DNA of 64,000 nucleotides from Anastrepha obliqua. Its lineage: Eukaryota > Arthropoda > Insecta > Diptera > Tephritidae. The first letter of the stretch is position 1. Each line of letters opens with the position of its first letter. The DNA is taken from positions 46,288,001-46,352,000 of the forward strand of contig NC_072895.1 in NCBI RefSeq assembly GCF_027943255.1, read 5' to 3'. Position numbers and translations under genes: made by a program. The notes under the pieces are model-generated. The model saw only the letters and a list, made by a program, of their open reading frames with translations. It was not told the DNA's origin and did not search any database. This document shows, piece after piece, positions 51,650 to 62,251 of this stretch.

Positions 51650-52457
51650 TATCAAATATGCTCAATTTTTTCTATAACTTTTGTTGATTTTGAAGGCACT
51701 TTCATAATTCCGCTAACGAAGCAGTCCTCTTCTCTATTGGTGAAATATCTGACCAGCCCCTTTTCACAATCATCTCTTAAGGCCAGTTTTATCTCATCAA
51801 GAACGGTTTGCAAATCCAAACTCTCAGACTTTCTGGCATATCGTGTGAGATGTAAGCAAAAAACCTTAGCTGTTAGTGTCTATTTTTCACACTTTGAAAT
51901 AAACTGTGTATAATAATAATCGTTAGAGATGTGTGGGGTCTAACGTTATCTTGATGGAACACAACACCCTCACTCATCGCTGCTCTTGGTAGCTTTTGTT
52001 GTTTGGTCAGTTGATGCTATTAGAGACCCGGTTTAAGTATTTGACTCAATGTTTGCTGCTCACGTTTACTTATTGTAGTATATGATTTCAATTTCCAATC
52101 CCAGTAAACACACAGCGAAACTTTCTCGACCGGCCATTAATTAGGGCTTGATGGTCGTTTAGAAGGCTCACCGTGATTTTTTTCTCACATGACTGTTTGT
52201 GACTGTTTCTCTCACATGTGGCCGATTTTTGAACGCATGTTACCGTTCGCTTCTGAAATGGGTCGACTTCGTTGCGTTTTAGCAAAGAGTCCCAGGTGTA
52301 GAGTATTTTTCGGTAATTCTCATGCAATAAGCCTGTTTTAAAGGTCAGGCTGGCTTATCTTCAGTTTCTAAATAATGAAATACGTGTTCGCATGCCGGTC
52401 GGGCTTCACGATTTCACGATTTCCATGATTTTACCCTCGTGGTACTGAAAAATATTG
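51650..52457 (-). pseudogene. Degenerate mariner, unit 2
   Basis: The same antisense mariner as 22702-24640 but without the 1.1-kb insertion. The C-terminal block, the DNVRPHTSL region and the DSLLKRNEVDPF block are contiguous here. Multiple frameshifts. Confidence 0.75.
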
Positions 52458-52550
52458 TAAAGGGTTTTCCAATAATAGGTGTTATTTTGAATAGCCCGCT
52501 ATTTCGGTAAATGTCACTTCTGAAGCTGTCATTTTTTGATATTTGACAAG

Positions 52551-53482
52551 TAAAGGGTGTTTTTTTAGAGGTTAGGTTTTCAAGTTGGCACTACTTTTTT
52601 CGTAGATGGTCTTTTTGACAGCTGTCACTTGATTTATGCTCAGTTTGGTTTGCCATTTCATAATGAATAGACTTACACCTGAACAACGTTTGCAAATCGT
52701 GCAAATTTATTACGAAAATAATGGTTCCGTTCGCGCGACGCATCGAAGAAAATTTTGTTCAGCGATGAAGCTCACTTTTGGTTGAATGGGTATGTCAATA
52801 AGCAAAATTGTCGCATTTGGACTGAACATAATCCACAAGCCATTGCTGGGACGCCGTTACATCTTCAAAAAGTCACTGTTTGGTGTGGTCTATGGGCAGA
52901 GGGAATCATTGGTCCATATTTCTTTAAAAATGAAGCCGGCCATAATGTTACAGTCAATGGAGAGCGCTATAGAGCCATGATTAATAACTTTTTCGTGCCT
53001 GAATTGGACGATGTTGATGTGGACGACCTTTGGTTCCAACAAGACGGCGCTACATGCCATACAGCCAACGCAACAATCGATTTATTGAAGGTAACTTTTT
53101 GTGAGCGCATTATCTCGCGCCGTGGACCTGTGGCGTGACCTCCAAGATCGTGCGATATAACACCGCTGGACTATTTCTTGTGGGGCTATGTGAAGTCGCT
53201 TGTCTACGCAGATAAGCCCGAGACGATTGACGTCTTGGAAGAGAATATTCGGCGCGTTATGGCTGACATACGGCCCCAATTGCTGCAAAAAGTGGTCGAA
53301 AATTGGGCCTCTCGGCTGGAATTTATTCGAGCCAGCCGCGGCGGTCACTTGCCCGAAATCATTTTTAAAACATAAGGGCAAACCCTTATCTTTATAATAA
53401 AGCTAAATTCTTGGCCATAACATTAAATTATATACGTTTTATTTCATCTTGAAAACCTAACCTCTAAAAAAAGCACCCTTTA
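52551..53482 (+). mobile_element. DD41D family C, copy 2, nested in family B
   Basis: Terminal repeats AAAGGGTGTTTTTTTAGAGG and CTCTAAAAAAAGCACCCTTT, with TA on both sides. Unit 1 has the empty site at about 24751-24756 (GACAAGTGGAAACTG). It carries the same internal deletion as copy 1 at 37661, with a one-base difference at the junction. The main frame (52755-53138) holds FSDEAHFWLNGYVNKQN, DDLWFQQDGATCHTANATID and ends before PPRSCDITPLDYFLWG, which follows in another frame. 41 residues separate the second and third Asp. Confidence 0.92.
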
Positions 53483-53502
53483 GAAACTACGCCATTAATA
53501 AA

Positions 53503-54310
53503 AATGGAACGATAAACGCTTAAACAGCGCATTGAAATTATTAAAATTCACTATAAAAATGGTGAAAATTTGGCAGAGACGGTTTGTAAAACTCGAACTT
53601 TTTTGGGTTGTCGTGAAGCATCTTGTCGGACCGCAATACAGAAATTGGTGAAAAAATTCGAGCTGTTGGGGCTAGTTAGTGATGTGAAGAATAAAACTCG
53701 GCCGCGTCGCTCAAGAACAGCCGAAAATATTGCTGTTGTAGCCGAAAGTGTTGAAGGAAACCCAGGTTTGTCCATTCCTCGTCGTTCCTTGGAATTAGGT
53801 ATCCCAGAAACGTCATTACACCGTATTTTGCATAAAGATTTGGGTCTTAAGGCTTATAAAGTGCAGTTAGCACAAGAACTCAGGCCGGCCGATCATCAAC
53901 AACGTCGTGTCTTTGCTGATGGGGTTGTTGAAATGCATGAAAATGATCCGGAATTCCATCGAAAAATTATCTTGAGTGATGAGGCCCATTTCCACTTCGG
54001 TGGCTTCGTCCACAAGCAAAATTGTCGGATATGGGGCTCAGAAAATCTAAGAGTTATTTTTGAAAAACCTCTCTATCCTCAACGTGTGACTGTTTGGTGC
54101 GGTTTATGGTCCGGTGGAGTCGTTGGTCCTTACCTTTTCGAAAATGAAGCTGGAGCAAAAGTTACGGTGAATGGATTGCGCTATCGACAGATGATTAATG
54201 ATTTTTTATGGCCGGAATTGGGTGGTATTGATCTGGACAACATTTATTTTCAACAAGACGGCACTATGTGTCACACAAGCAACGAAACAATTGATCTTTT
54301 ACGGGAATAA
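53503..54310 (+). pseudogene. DD41D family B transposase, C-terminally deleted
   Basis: The ATG at 53503 is followed by a stop at the fourth codon (ATG GAA CGA TAA). From there the frame is otherwise open for more than 240 codons: QKLVKKFELLGLVSD, PRRSRTAENIAVVAESVEGN, RRSLELGIPETSLHRILHKD (second helix-turn-helix), ILSDEAHFHFGGFVHKQNCR, VTVWCGLWSGGVVGPYLFEN and YFQQDGTMCHTSNETIDLLR. It ends in the terminus with no third catalytic Asp. Copy 1 has the same end, so both descend from a deletion derivative. Confidence 0.86.
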
Positions 54311-54334
54311 CACCTCTTATTGGAAAACCCTTTA

Positions 54335-54885
54335 CTATAAAAGTATCTCTTTTTGTTTTAGCTCCATTTAGGAGTATGTAAAATACAACTGACTTCACCA
54401 AACAATCTTTTAAAGATTTGTCGTATAGTGTGACAAGATGCAATGTGTGCTTACTTAGTGAATTATGGCTCACTATAGACATCTTGTGGAAAATGGTTAG
54501 AATACCATAGTAGTTATGCAGATGCGAATTACATATGTAAATAAATTTGTAACTTGCGATTTTATAGTTTCAGGTTATTATTTTTATTTTTTATGATTTG
54601 TTAGTAACTACTTATTATAATTTACATACAAACTTAGCGGTTTATAAACAAAGCAAATCTAAGTAGGACACAAAAACAAACTATCGGCATTAGGGGAACA
54701 CAAACTTTTTGCGAATTAATGTTGTGGCATAATTTGTTTAGGTAATGCACTCTTTGTGAACTTGCAATACCTGGGTATAGCATTTTAATTAAAAAAATCG
54801 AAAAAACTTGTATCGTGTTTCACGTATTTATTTATATTTACATAGTCCTCTACTCTACTTTTGCTATACAATACAAAGATAAGGT
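54335..54885. other. Spacer in unit 2
   Basis: The first 250 bases match unit 1 (25595-25850). The remaining 295 or so (54590-54885) are not present in unit 1, where the 3-kb inverted-repeat element lies. No gene. Confidence 0.55.
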
Positions 54886-55151
54886 TTTTTTCATAGCTTA
54901 ATTGATCAACCCTAGTGCATATGTGATTCACAATCTACGCACACATTCCCGAAATTTGATAACAATAGTAACACACTTTTATGTACACTTACATACTCGT
55001 AAATAAGTGCAAAGGCATGTGAGAGGCTCTACATATAATAAAGCACAAATAACAATAGTAGTAATTCAACTTTTGTAGAGAGTAGACATTACATAGTTTC
55101 TCACTATTTGAATAGATTCATTTAATCGGTGGTTTTCAATTTTTATACGAA

Positions 55152-55417
55152 ATGAAAGAAATTCCGGTGATACCAAAAAGTTATCCAACTAATTTGTTGA
55201 AAAAAGACTGGACTAAGCGTAAGCTATTCGAACATACTGGTCAAGCTTTCGTCGACAAGGTGCACGATATGGAGGTGAAAGACGATGATGTTTGGCTGGT
55301 GACGCTGCCAAAATGCGGCACTACTTGGATGCAAGAACTGTGTTGGTTGGTTTTGAACGATTTCGACTTTGCAGCGGCACGCAACGAACATTTGGAAGTG
55401 AGAACGCCGTTTTTGGA
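55152..55417 (+). CDS. Cytosolic sulfotransferase, copy 2, exon 1
   Basis: Identical in structure to 29164-29444, but the first ATG of copy 1 is destroyed (TTCAATTTTTATACGAAATG), so translation should begin at the next Met (MKEIPVIPKSYP), five residues later. TLPKCGTTW is retained. The exon ends GA|GTAAGA and, joined to exon 2, gives the PFLE motif with Glu, where copy 1 has Lys. The intron that follows is about 5.5 kb. Predicted protein 317 residues, otherwise complete. Confidence 0.9.
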
Positions 55418-55623
55418 GTAAGACGTGGGGGAGTTTATTTATTTATTGATTTGTGAAATTTTTATGAAATTCAATTAATCGAAGGTTTCGTTTAAGGTTT
55501 AAGAAATTAGTGTGCTTGAAATTTTTTTATAGAATTTTTCCATAAAAATGTGGGAAGGGCAAATAGATTTGTATAAGAGGTTTTAGGCATATAAATTTAA
55601 ATACAAAAATAAAAAAATTAAAA

Positions 55624-55890
55624 ATAATTGGAGCTTACGCCCTTTTTGGGTGTTTGACCGATTTCCTTCTCGTATTTGTGGTGTACGTCTGGATGTCGTG
55701 CTACAAATAGAGGGACCCACATTTTTAAGCCGACTCCGAGCGGCAAATGGTTTTTTAAAGAAGCCTTTTCATGGCAGAAATACACTCGGAGGTTTGCCAT
55801 TGCCTGCCGGGGAGTGGCCGCAATTAGAAAATTTTTCTATGATTTTGTATATCATGCCCGGAGTTTCGAATCTGAGCACTACCGAATAAC
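55624..55890 (-). repeat. tRNA-derived SINE in intron 1, copy 2
   Basis: Counterpart of 29653-29920, with the same 3' end and body and a decayed head around GATTCGAAACTCCGGGC. Overlapping frames of 60-100 codons are fortuitous. Confidence 0.8.
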
Positions 55891-56466
55891 AGGCAGTAAT
55901 CTGGCACACAAGAATTTGATGGGACAGTTTTGGTACAAAAGACGAACTAAGCTGGTTCTTTTTCCAAATAGCTTTTAAATTTCAATAATTCCAAATAGAA
56001 TGGAATTTTGATAGTAAATATTTCATTATACATACTAAAATATGATAGCAGAAGGTGTCAAGCCCCCTTTTCTATTACATACATTTTTGCTATAAGTATG
56101 GAATTGATAAGTATGAATTCATGAAAATTTAACTTATATGTAAGTATGGATACCTTTTATTTTTTTAATTTTTTTATTTTTTTTTTTTAATTTTAATTGA
56201 TTTTTATAGAAAATGAAGCCTGTGCTATAACAAGTACCATGTAAATTAAATTTTAAGTAGAATTAAAAAATTAAGTACAAACAAAATTGAGTAAGAAATT
56301 CAAAACTGATACCTAGAAGTCAATAGTGAATAATTCCTGGCGGTACCTTTTTTATGTTATCTTTGACATTTGTCAAGTAGACAGATGCACGATTTTAACC
56401 ACGATAGAACAACGCGTTAAAATTTAGTGATTTTTTTTGGTATCATATACTTTTGGTTTTGTGAAA
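55891..56466. other. Intron sequence with DD41D remnant head, unit 2
   Basis: Matches unit 1 up to about 56423 (end of the DD41D-like segment TAGAACAACGCGTTAAAATT). It then joins the mariner pseudogene directly, so the 4-kb stretch 30478-34465 of unit 1 (Helitron, intact mariner) is absent. Confidence 0.6.
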
Positions 56467-57450
56467 ATGTCTGATTTTGTGCCGAATAATCGTCATTTGC
56501 GGGAAGTGTTGATTTTCCTCGTTCATTCGAAAAAAAACGGCGGCTGATGCGCATCGAAAACTACAAAAAGTTTATGGAAATGCTGCTTTAAGTGAAACAA
56601 CGTGCCGAGATTTTAATGTTGACGACCGTCCGCATGAAGGAAGGCCAAAAACCTTCGAAGACGTTGAATTGGAGGCATTGTTCAATGAGGATCCGTGTCA
56701 AACGCAAGCTTGCTTCAGTATTAGGTGTTACCCGCCAATCCATTTCCAAGCGATTGCATGTTTTGAGAATGATTCTGAAACAGGGGACTTGGGTTCCTTA
56801 TGAGTTAAAACCAAGGGATGGTGAACGTCGTTTTTTCACCTGTAAACAACTGCTCTAGCGGCAAAAAAGGAAAGGTTTTCTTCATCGCATCGTGACGGGT
56901 GATGAAAAATGGATTCATTACAGCAATCTAAAGAAAAGAAAGTCATAGGGACTGCCCGGTCATGCTTTTACGTCGTCGCCTCGGCGACGGTTATGCTATT
57001 TATTTGGTGGGACCAAGTTGGTGCTATTTATTATGAAATGTTAAAACCAAGCGAAACCATCACTGGGGATCGGTATCGACTTCGATTGAGCCGGAGAGCA
57101 TGAAAAAGTGATGCTACAGCATGACAACGCTCGGCCTCACGTTGAAGCGTTAAACCTACCTGGTAACCCTGAATTGGTAAATGCTACCCCACCCGCCATA
57201 TTCTCCAGATATTGCGCTGTCCGATTATCACCTGCTCCGATCGATGGCACATGGTCTAGCTTACCAGCAGTTCCATTCATATGAAGACATAAAAAAATGG
57301 CTTGATCCTTGGATAGCCTCAAAAGATGAACAGTTTTACCGTGACTGTATACGAAAGATGAGAAAAAGTAGTAGCCAGCAATGGGCAATACTTTCAATGA
57401 TTCATTTGTAACCATTTTTTCAGAATAAAGTTGTATTTTCATCAAAAAAG
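56467..57450 (+). pseudogene. Mariner pseudogene in intron 1, copy 2
   Basis: MSDFVPNNRHLREVLIFLVH opens at 56467. It continues with a more complete N-terminal half than copy 1 (HEGRPKTFEDVELEALFNED, VLGVTRQSISKRLH), the WVPYELKPRD linker, TGDEKWIHY with catalytic Asp present, HDNARPHVEA and YSPDIALSDYHLL, with several frameshifts and stops. The right terminus is near 57450. Confidence 0.85.
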
Positions 57451-57789
57451 CAGCGAGAACTTAGTTGCGCACCTAATATATATGAATATTTACCTCAATT
57501 ATAAACAGTGATGCACCGTCCGAAATCTCGATAAATATTTATGTTTTTCGGGATTCAGAATTTCGTGTTTTCGGGACCTATGTATGATTCCATTCGAAAT
57601 CAACGTAAACTTTTCTTTATAAAAGCTGAGCTATGCCTAAATAAAAATCTATTTTTTGAACTGAACTCAAGAATGCAAACCTAAAAGAATATACACCTAA
57701 ATCTTTGTGTTTAGCAAGATTTAATCAATTTGCATTGAGGCTATCAAATCAAATAAGAAATCAAATAAAAAATAAGAAGATAAATACAT
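57451..57789. other. Intron sequence shared with unit 1
   Basis: Matches 35300-35589 apart from one short extra segment (GGATTCAGAATTTCGTGTTT near 57551). No gene. Confidence 0.55.
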
Positions 57790-58200
57790 ATGTAGTCTAC
57801 GAAATGTAATTTATTGCAGTTAGTTCGCATGATCTAGGTGGCCAGTTTATGTCACCATTACATGCAATTAATCGACCGGTGTTGGTTGGTTGGTTTGAGT
57901 GGTGATTCTTCCAGAATCCAACTAGCGCTTCCGCACCATTTTGTTGCCATCATTCTCGTTACCAACTTGCTTACCAGCCATTTACGGCATGACTATATCC
58001 AGCATGACATCTAAGCCAGACAGTTGTTCGGGACCCTCGAACAGCGGTTTGCCCAGGGATAACATTCTGTACTTCTATAGGGCAGGGCACAACTGTGACA
58101 GTATGTATTGTGAGGGATGCCCATTTTGGCTGCTTGTTCTCCGATAGACCAAAAGCCAGTTATGACTGCCGTTAGTCTCCAGGCCTCCCGTCGTTTCATG
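57790..58200 (-). pseudogene. DD41D scrap and LINE knuckle fragment, unit 2
   Basis: Counterpart of 35590-36050: NGDINWPPRSCE antisense at about 57825-57870, then the MGIPHNTYCHSC block at about 58095-58160. A small deletion removes part of the LINE scrap near 58004. Confidence 0.55.
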
Positions 58201-59152
58201 GACGGATTTGGATTCTCCAAATTTAATCTACACACTTGGAATGATTGTCCTTGTGCTTTGTTAATAGTCATTGCGAAAGCGAGTTGCACCGGGAACTGTA
58301 AACGTTTGAATTCGAATGGCATATCTGTCGCGATCATTGCGATACGTGGCAATAGTACGTCTTCACCTTCTTCGGCCCCAATCCAAAAGAGTTGCCGCAA
58401 TTCCAGATGATGGAATAGTGCAATATTTTTTTGTGATCGCATGCTTGCCAAAATTAGTGAAAGAAGAAAAATCTTGCCTGTACCACCGGGCACATCTATG
58501 AAAAACAGTCCAGCGCTTTGTTCTGTGATTGCACGCATAATTCTGTCAAACGCAATGCGTTGTTCTGGAATCAACTGCGGTAGATTTGTTCTAACGAATA
58601 TCCCCAGTTTGTCAGAATCATAGTGTGTTGCTCGTTGAAATTCACGATCGAAAAGGTTGTTTGCAAGTCGGTTTGAAGCAGGCATCCCCAGTTGCACCAG
58701 TGCCTTGTTAGCGATTGTCAAACATATGTCTTCAATGTGCAGTGTCCCAGTGTGCAACATTCTCAAGAAGATTTAGTTCCTGGCAAGCTTGGCGATAAGT
58801 GGCGCAAAGTTGACCGTTGGGATTAGATGAGAAGCCGGTTTCAATATTATGGCAAATAGCGTGCGTATCTGCTGTGGTCGAGCAATATTCGATGCCATAT
58901 TCGTTTCCTCTGTGTAAAAATACATGGTCATACTATTTTTTATGACAATCGGTTGAACGCGCAGAAGTTGCTACTCTGCAGCGCCACATGGTGGCGAGTG
59001 GCATCAATGAGAATATTCTACAAACCTTGCTCATGGAAAAATACATATACATACATATATACCAATTTTTATAATAATCGGTCCAGTAGTTTTTGAGTTC
59101 ATCTATGACATACAGACAAACATTCATTTATATATATATACATATATATAGA
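58201..59152 (-). pseudogene. Helitron helicase remnant, unit 2, internally deleted
   Basis: The minus-strand frame carries GLFFIDVPGGTGKIFLLSLI (Walker A with Thr changed to Ile) and then jumps to GEDVLLPRIAMIATDMPFEF and AFAMTINKAQGQ. About 880 bases present in unit 1 (39030-39912), including Walker B, are missing. The 3' part is also missing: at 58201 the helicase joins the LINE scrap. The 5' end TCTATATATATG at 59152 is retained. The apparent 251-codon frame (58011-58766) is a chimaera across two deletions and the LINE scrap, not a gene. Confidence 0.85.
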
Positions 59153-59519
59153 TAAACCAAGTTTCCCCTCATAAACTGGAATATTGAAATTAAATCAGAA
59201 TTTGTTTTTATGAAATTTAGTGTCATTATTTTTCGTTGTTAATTAAATTTAGTACAATCCGAAATATTATTTAAAAAATCTTTTTTTTAAGAGAGAGTAC
59301 GGGAATTACTAATTAAATTTTTTTTATACATGGTTTTGGAATTTTTTTTAGTCTCTTTTGTAAAAAAAATGTTTAAGACATTTAAATTTATTCGTTCAAA
59401 TTATCTAAATTATACATAATTTGATAAATTATGATCGAATGACGAATCACGGTTGATAGATTACAAATTTAGACTACAGCTTTTAGATAAAAAAAAAAAC
59501 AATAATGAGCGAGTCCAAT

Positions 59520-60460
59520 TTTGCCCGTTCATTTCACATGTATTCACAAACTCGTCTAATGGTGCTCACAGTCACCAACGTAAACGCAGACCCGTGTCAG
59601 CTGACACGATGAAACTAATGAGAGCCACATGTAATTGAATTCTCACCACCCTTCCGTTATGTAGTATCGTAGATTTTAGCGTAGGATATTGGATAGTTTC
59701 GTAGGATCGTGTCAGCTGATTGCTCTGTCATCACACAATTTTGCCAAACAGTACAGTTCGAAATCATTTACAAAATAAACTTAGAAAAATTATAATTTTT
59801 AATAAAATAACTTAAAAACAATGTTGAATAATTTTAACTATGTAACTAAAAGAACGCAGTTGTTTTCTACGGGATAAGTTTTGCTCAATTTTGTGTATCC
59901 TATGGGCAGCGGAAAGGGACTAGGTGATGAGTGTGAACACCATAAACAGTTCAAGGTGAAGAGAATAATAAGAGATCGTGGTACCGTTACTTTGCTTGCA
60001 GCGAATTCGACAGACTCGCTGTGTGTGTGCCGACGCACTTGTGCAATTTATTCGTATGTTGTTTGTATAATTTCTTCTTCTTCTTGCATTATTGTTCTCA
60101 TTTTTAGAGCTCTCCCATGCAACTGCACCAATGCGACGTCAAACACTCCCTGCTGGGCACAATATTGTTTCTATTATTTTTGTACTCAGTCGTGGTAATG
60201 TGAGCAGAGTTTGTGTGGATTTTTATCGTATATGGTACTACCAACCCAATCTCACTTTTTTCGTAATCAAACCGCTGTCATTACCACGGTGTTGTAAGCC
60301 AATCAGTTGATTCTTCAAACTCGCTGAGAGCCGATTAACGGTGCAATACTGGCCACACCTTCTGCGTTTTTGGATGAGAGAGTACGCATATCGTGATACT
60401 GCTACTCTGCGCTCAGTGGATTTTAGAGAATCAGCTGTTGAGCGAACGACATTTTACGTT
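59520..60460 (+). repeat. Dispersed repeat R, copy 2
   Basis: Counterpart of 41060-41960, including the GTGTCAGCTGACAC palindrome (about 59596-59609). It retains a TTCTTCTTCTTGC segment (about 60072) missing in copy 1 but present, reversed, in the copy at 47110-47650. Confidence 0.6.
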
Positions 60461-60883
60461 TTTTTTTAATTTCTTCATTTACGAACAACTTTTTTTCTTT
60501 CTATTTGCTTAATAACTCGTTTATTTATTTGTTATTCCTATAATTTACTTTTTACCTCAACCTAACATAGCTTTTAATTTTTGCTTGAATTTTTCTCCTT
60601 ATAAAAAAGTGTTTCCTTCCTGTTATCTTCTTTTCTTACCTCAACCAAATCTAACTATTAATTTTTGCTTGAATTTTCTTCTTTATAAAAAACTTTTTCC
60701 TGCCCGTTTTTATCTTCCGTTTTTGCCTTAAGCTAACCTAACTTTTAATTTTTGTTTCCGAATATTCGCTATTACTATTGCGTCATTGGCAAAGTTACGC
60801 CCTTCAAACCACCTCAATCTGCCTTATCTTGTATTCTATCGTTTTTGCTATGAATATGTGAATAAAATATTTTATTTTAATAG

Positions 60884-61840
60884 ATTTAATTATATGATGC
60901 ACAAAGACTTGGATACCGCTCTCGCACCAACGGAAGCGCTGAAATCGCCACGCCTTATAAAATCACACATGCCACTACCGCTTCTACCTAAGCAATTGTG
61001 GACTAAAAAACCGAAGGTATAGAATTTTCTTCTTCAATTGCATTTTTTCTTCTTATTTAAATAACTCAGTTTACTTTTCTTTTCGTAGTTGATTTATGTT
61101 TATCGCAATCCGAAAGATTATATCGTTTCTCGTTATTATCATTCACGTAGTCTCGGTTTTAATATGGAGGCCACGCTTGAGCAACTTGCTCTGCAGCATT
61201 CCGAGGAAGATAAATCGGTGCCAGCTGTGGATTTCGAGCATGTTACTGAGTTCTATGCATTGCGTGACGAACCCTGGGTGTTCTACACTAGTTTTGAGTG
61301 TATGAAAAAGGATTTACGAAAAGTCATTAAAGATATATGCCAGTTTTTAAATAAAAACATAACAGAAGAGCAAATGACACAAATGCTGCATCATCTGTCG
61401 TTTGCCGAAATGAAAAGTGGGTTATTGTTTCGATTATTTTGTTTGTAAACGAAATAATGATGATTAGTCAAAATATTACAGTAAACTGCTTTCAGTGAGC
61501 ATTCTTTTAATAGAAATTTATTTTCACATTGCTTGCAGATAATCCCAAACTAAATCATCACTGGGAGTTGGAACAAGCTCGTGCTAGATTCCAGACCAAA
61601 TATGAGGACCACAGGTAACGCACGAAATTATTACTAAAAATTATTATAACATTATTAAAATATATTTAAATATTGTTTCGTTCTAATAGCTTTGTGCGGC
61701 GCGGTGAGGCAGGTGGCTACAAAGACGAGTTATCTACAGAGGTAATTGCTAAAATCGATGCCTGGATACAAAGTAGTCTTGATTATTATAAATTAAGTTT
61801 GAATGAACTGCTTTTGCTTCCTGTCAACACTACACTGTGA
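60884..61840 (+). CDS. Cytosolic sulfotransferase, copy 2, exons 2-5
   Basis: The exons are 60884-61016, 61089-61416, 61539-61614 and 61690-61840, with the same splice borders as copy 1. RLIKSHMPL, LIYVYRNPKDYIVSRYYH and FVRRGEAGGYKDEL are all preserved. With exon 1 the joined length is 954 nt, or 317 residues. Exon 5 reads IQSSLDYYK where copy 1 reads IQRNLDYYK. No lesion is visible, so both paralogues may be expressed. Confidence 0.93.
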
Positions 61841-62251
61841 GCTGAGAAGTAAATTCATATGTAAAATAAAAAGAGAAAATAAAATTGGAGAGTTGCAATT
61901 TATATACTTTTAGTTGGTACTTCTAAGTTTTTTGATTGCTTTCAGTAATATGTATTTCGATAGCTAGCTTGATTTGCTCCCATATGCGACTTATCAAAAA
62001 TCACTTGAATTGATAGATACGACGCACAGTGTAACGCATCTGGACAAAAATTGTAAAAATTAAAGTGGCAATTTTAATAATATTTTATTGAGGGCCGATC
62101 ATAAATAAATGTTTTCCACAATTTCGCCTTTTTAATGTAAAGATGCGTTTCAAAACATTGAGATTTAAAAAAATAATTTTTTTTTAAATTTCTTATTTTG
62201 TTTCCAGTTGAAATGCTAACAGTATTAGCAAGTTCTGCAATTGTCAATATA
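61841..62251. other. 3' flank of sulfotransferase copy 2
   Basis: Shares GAAAATAAAATTGG (AATAAA at about 61877) with copy 1. No gene. Confidence 0.55.

Larger units (their letters stand above)
52458..54334 (+). mobile_element. DD41D family B, copy 2, hosting a nested family C element
   Basis: Termini AAAGGGTTTTCCAATAATAG and AATAACACCTCTTATTGGAA, flanked by TA. The left part (52458-52550) is separated from the rest by the family C element at 52551-53482. The transposase remnant resumes at about 53503. Confidence 0.88.

Noticed and set aside
58011..58766. A 251-codon minus-strand frame with helicase motifs
   Set aside because: It fuses helicase pieces across two deletions and runs into a LINE scrap. 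The unit 1 counterpart shows the original arrangement.
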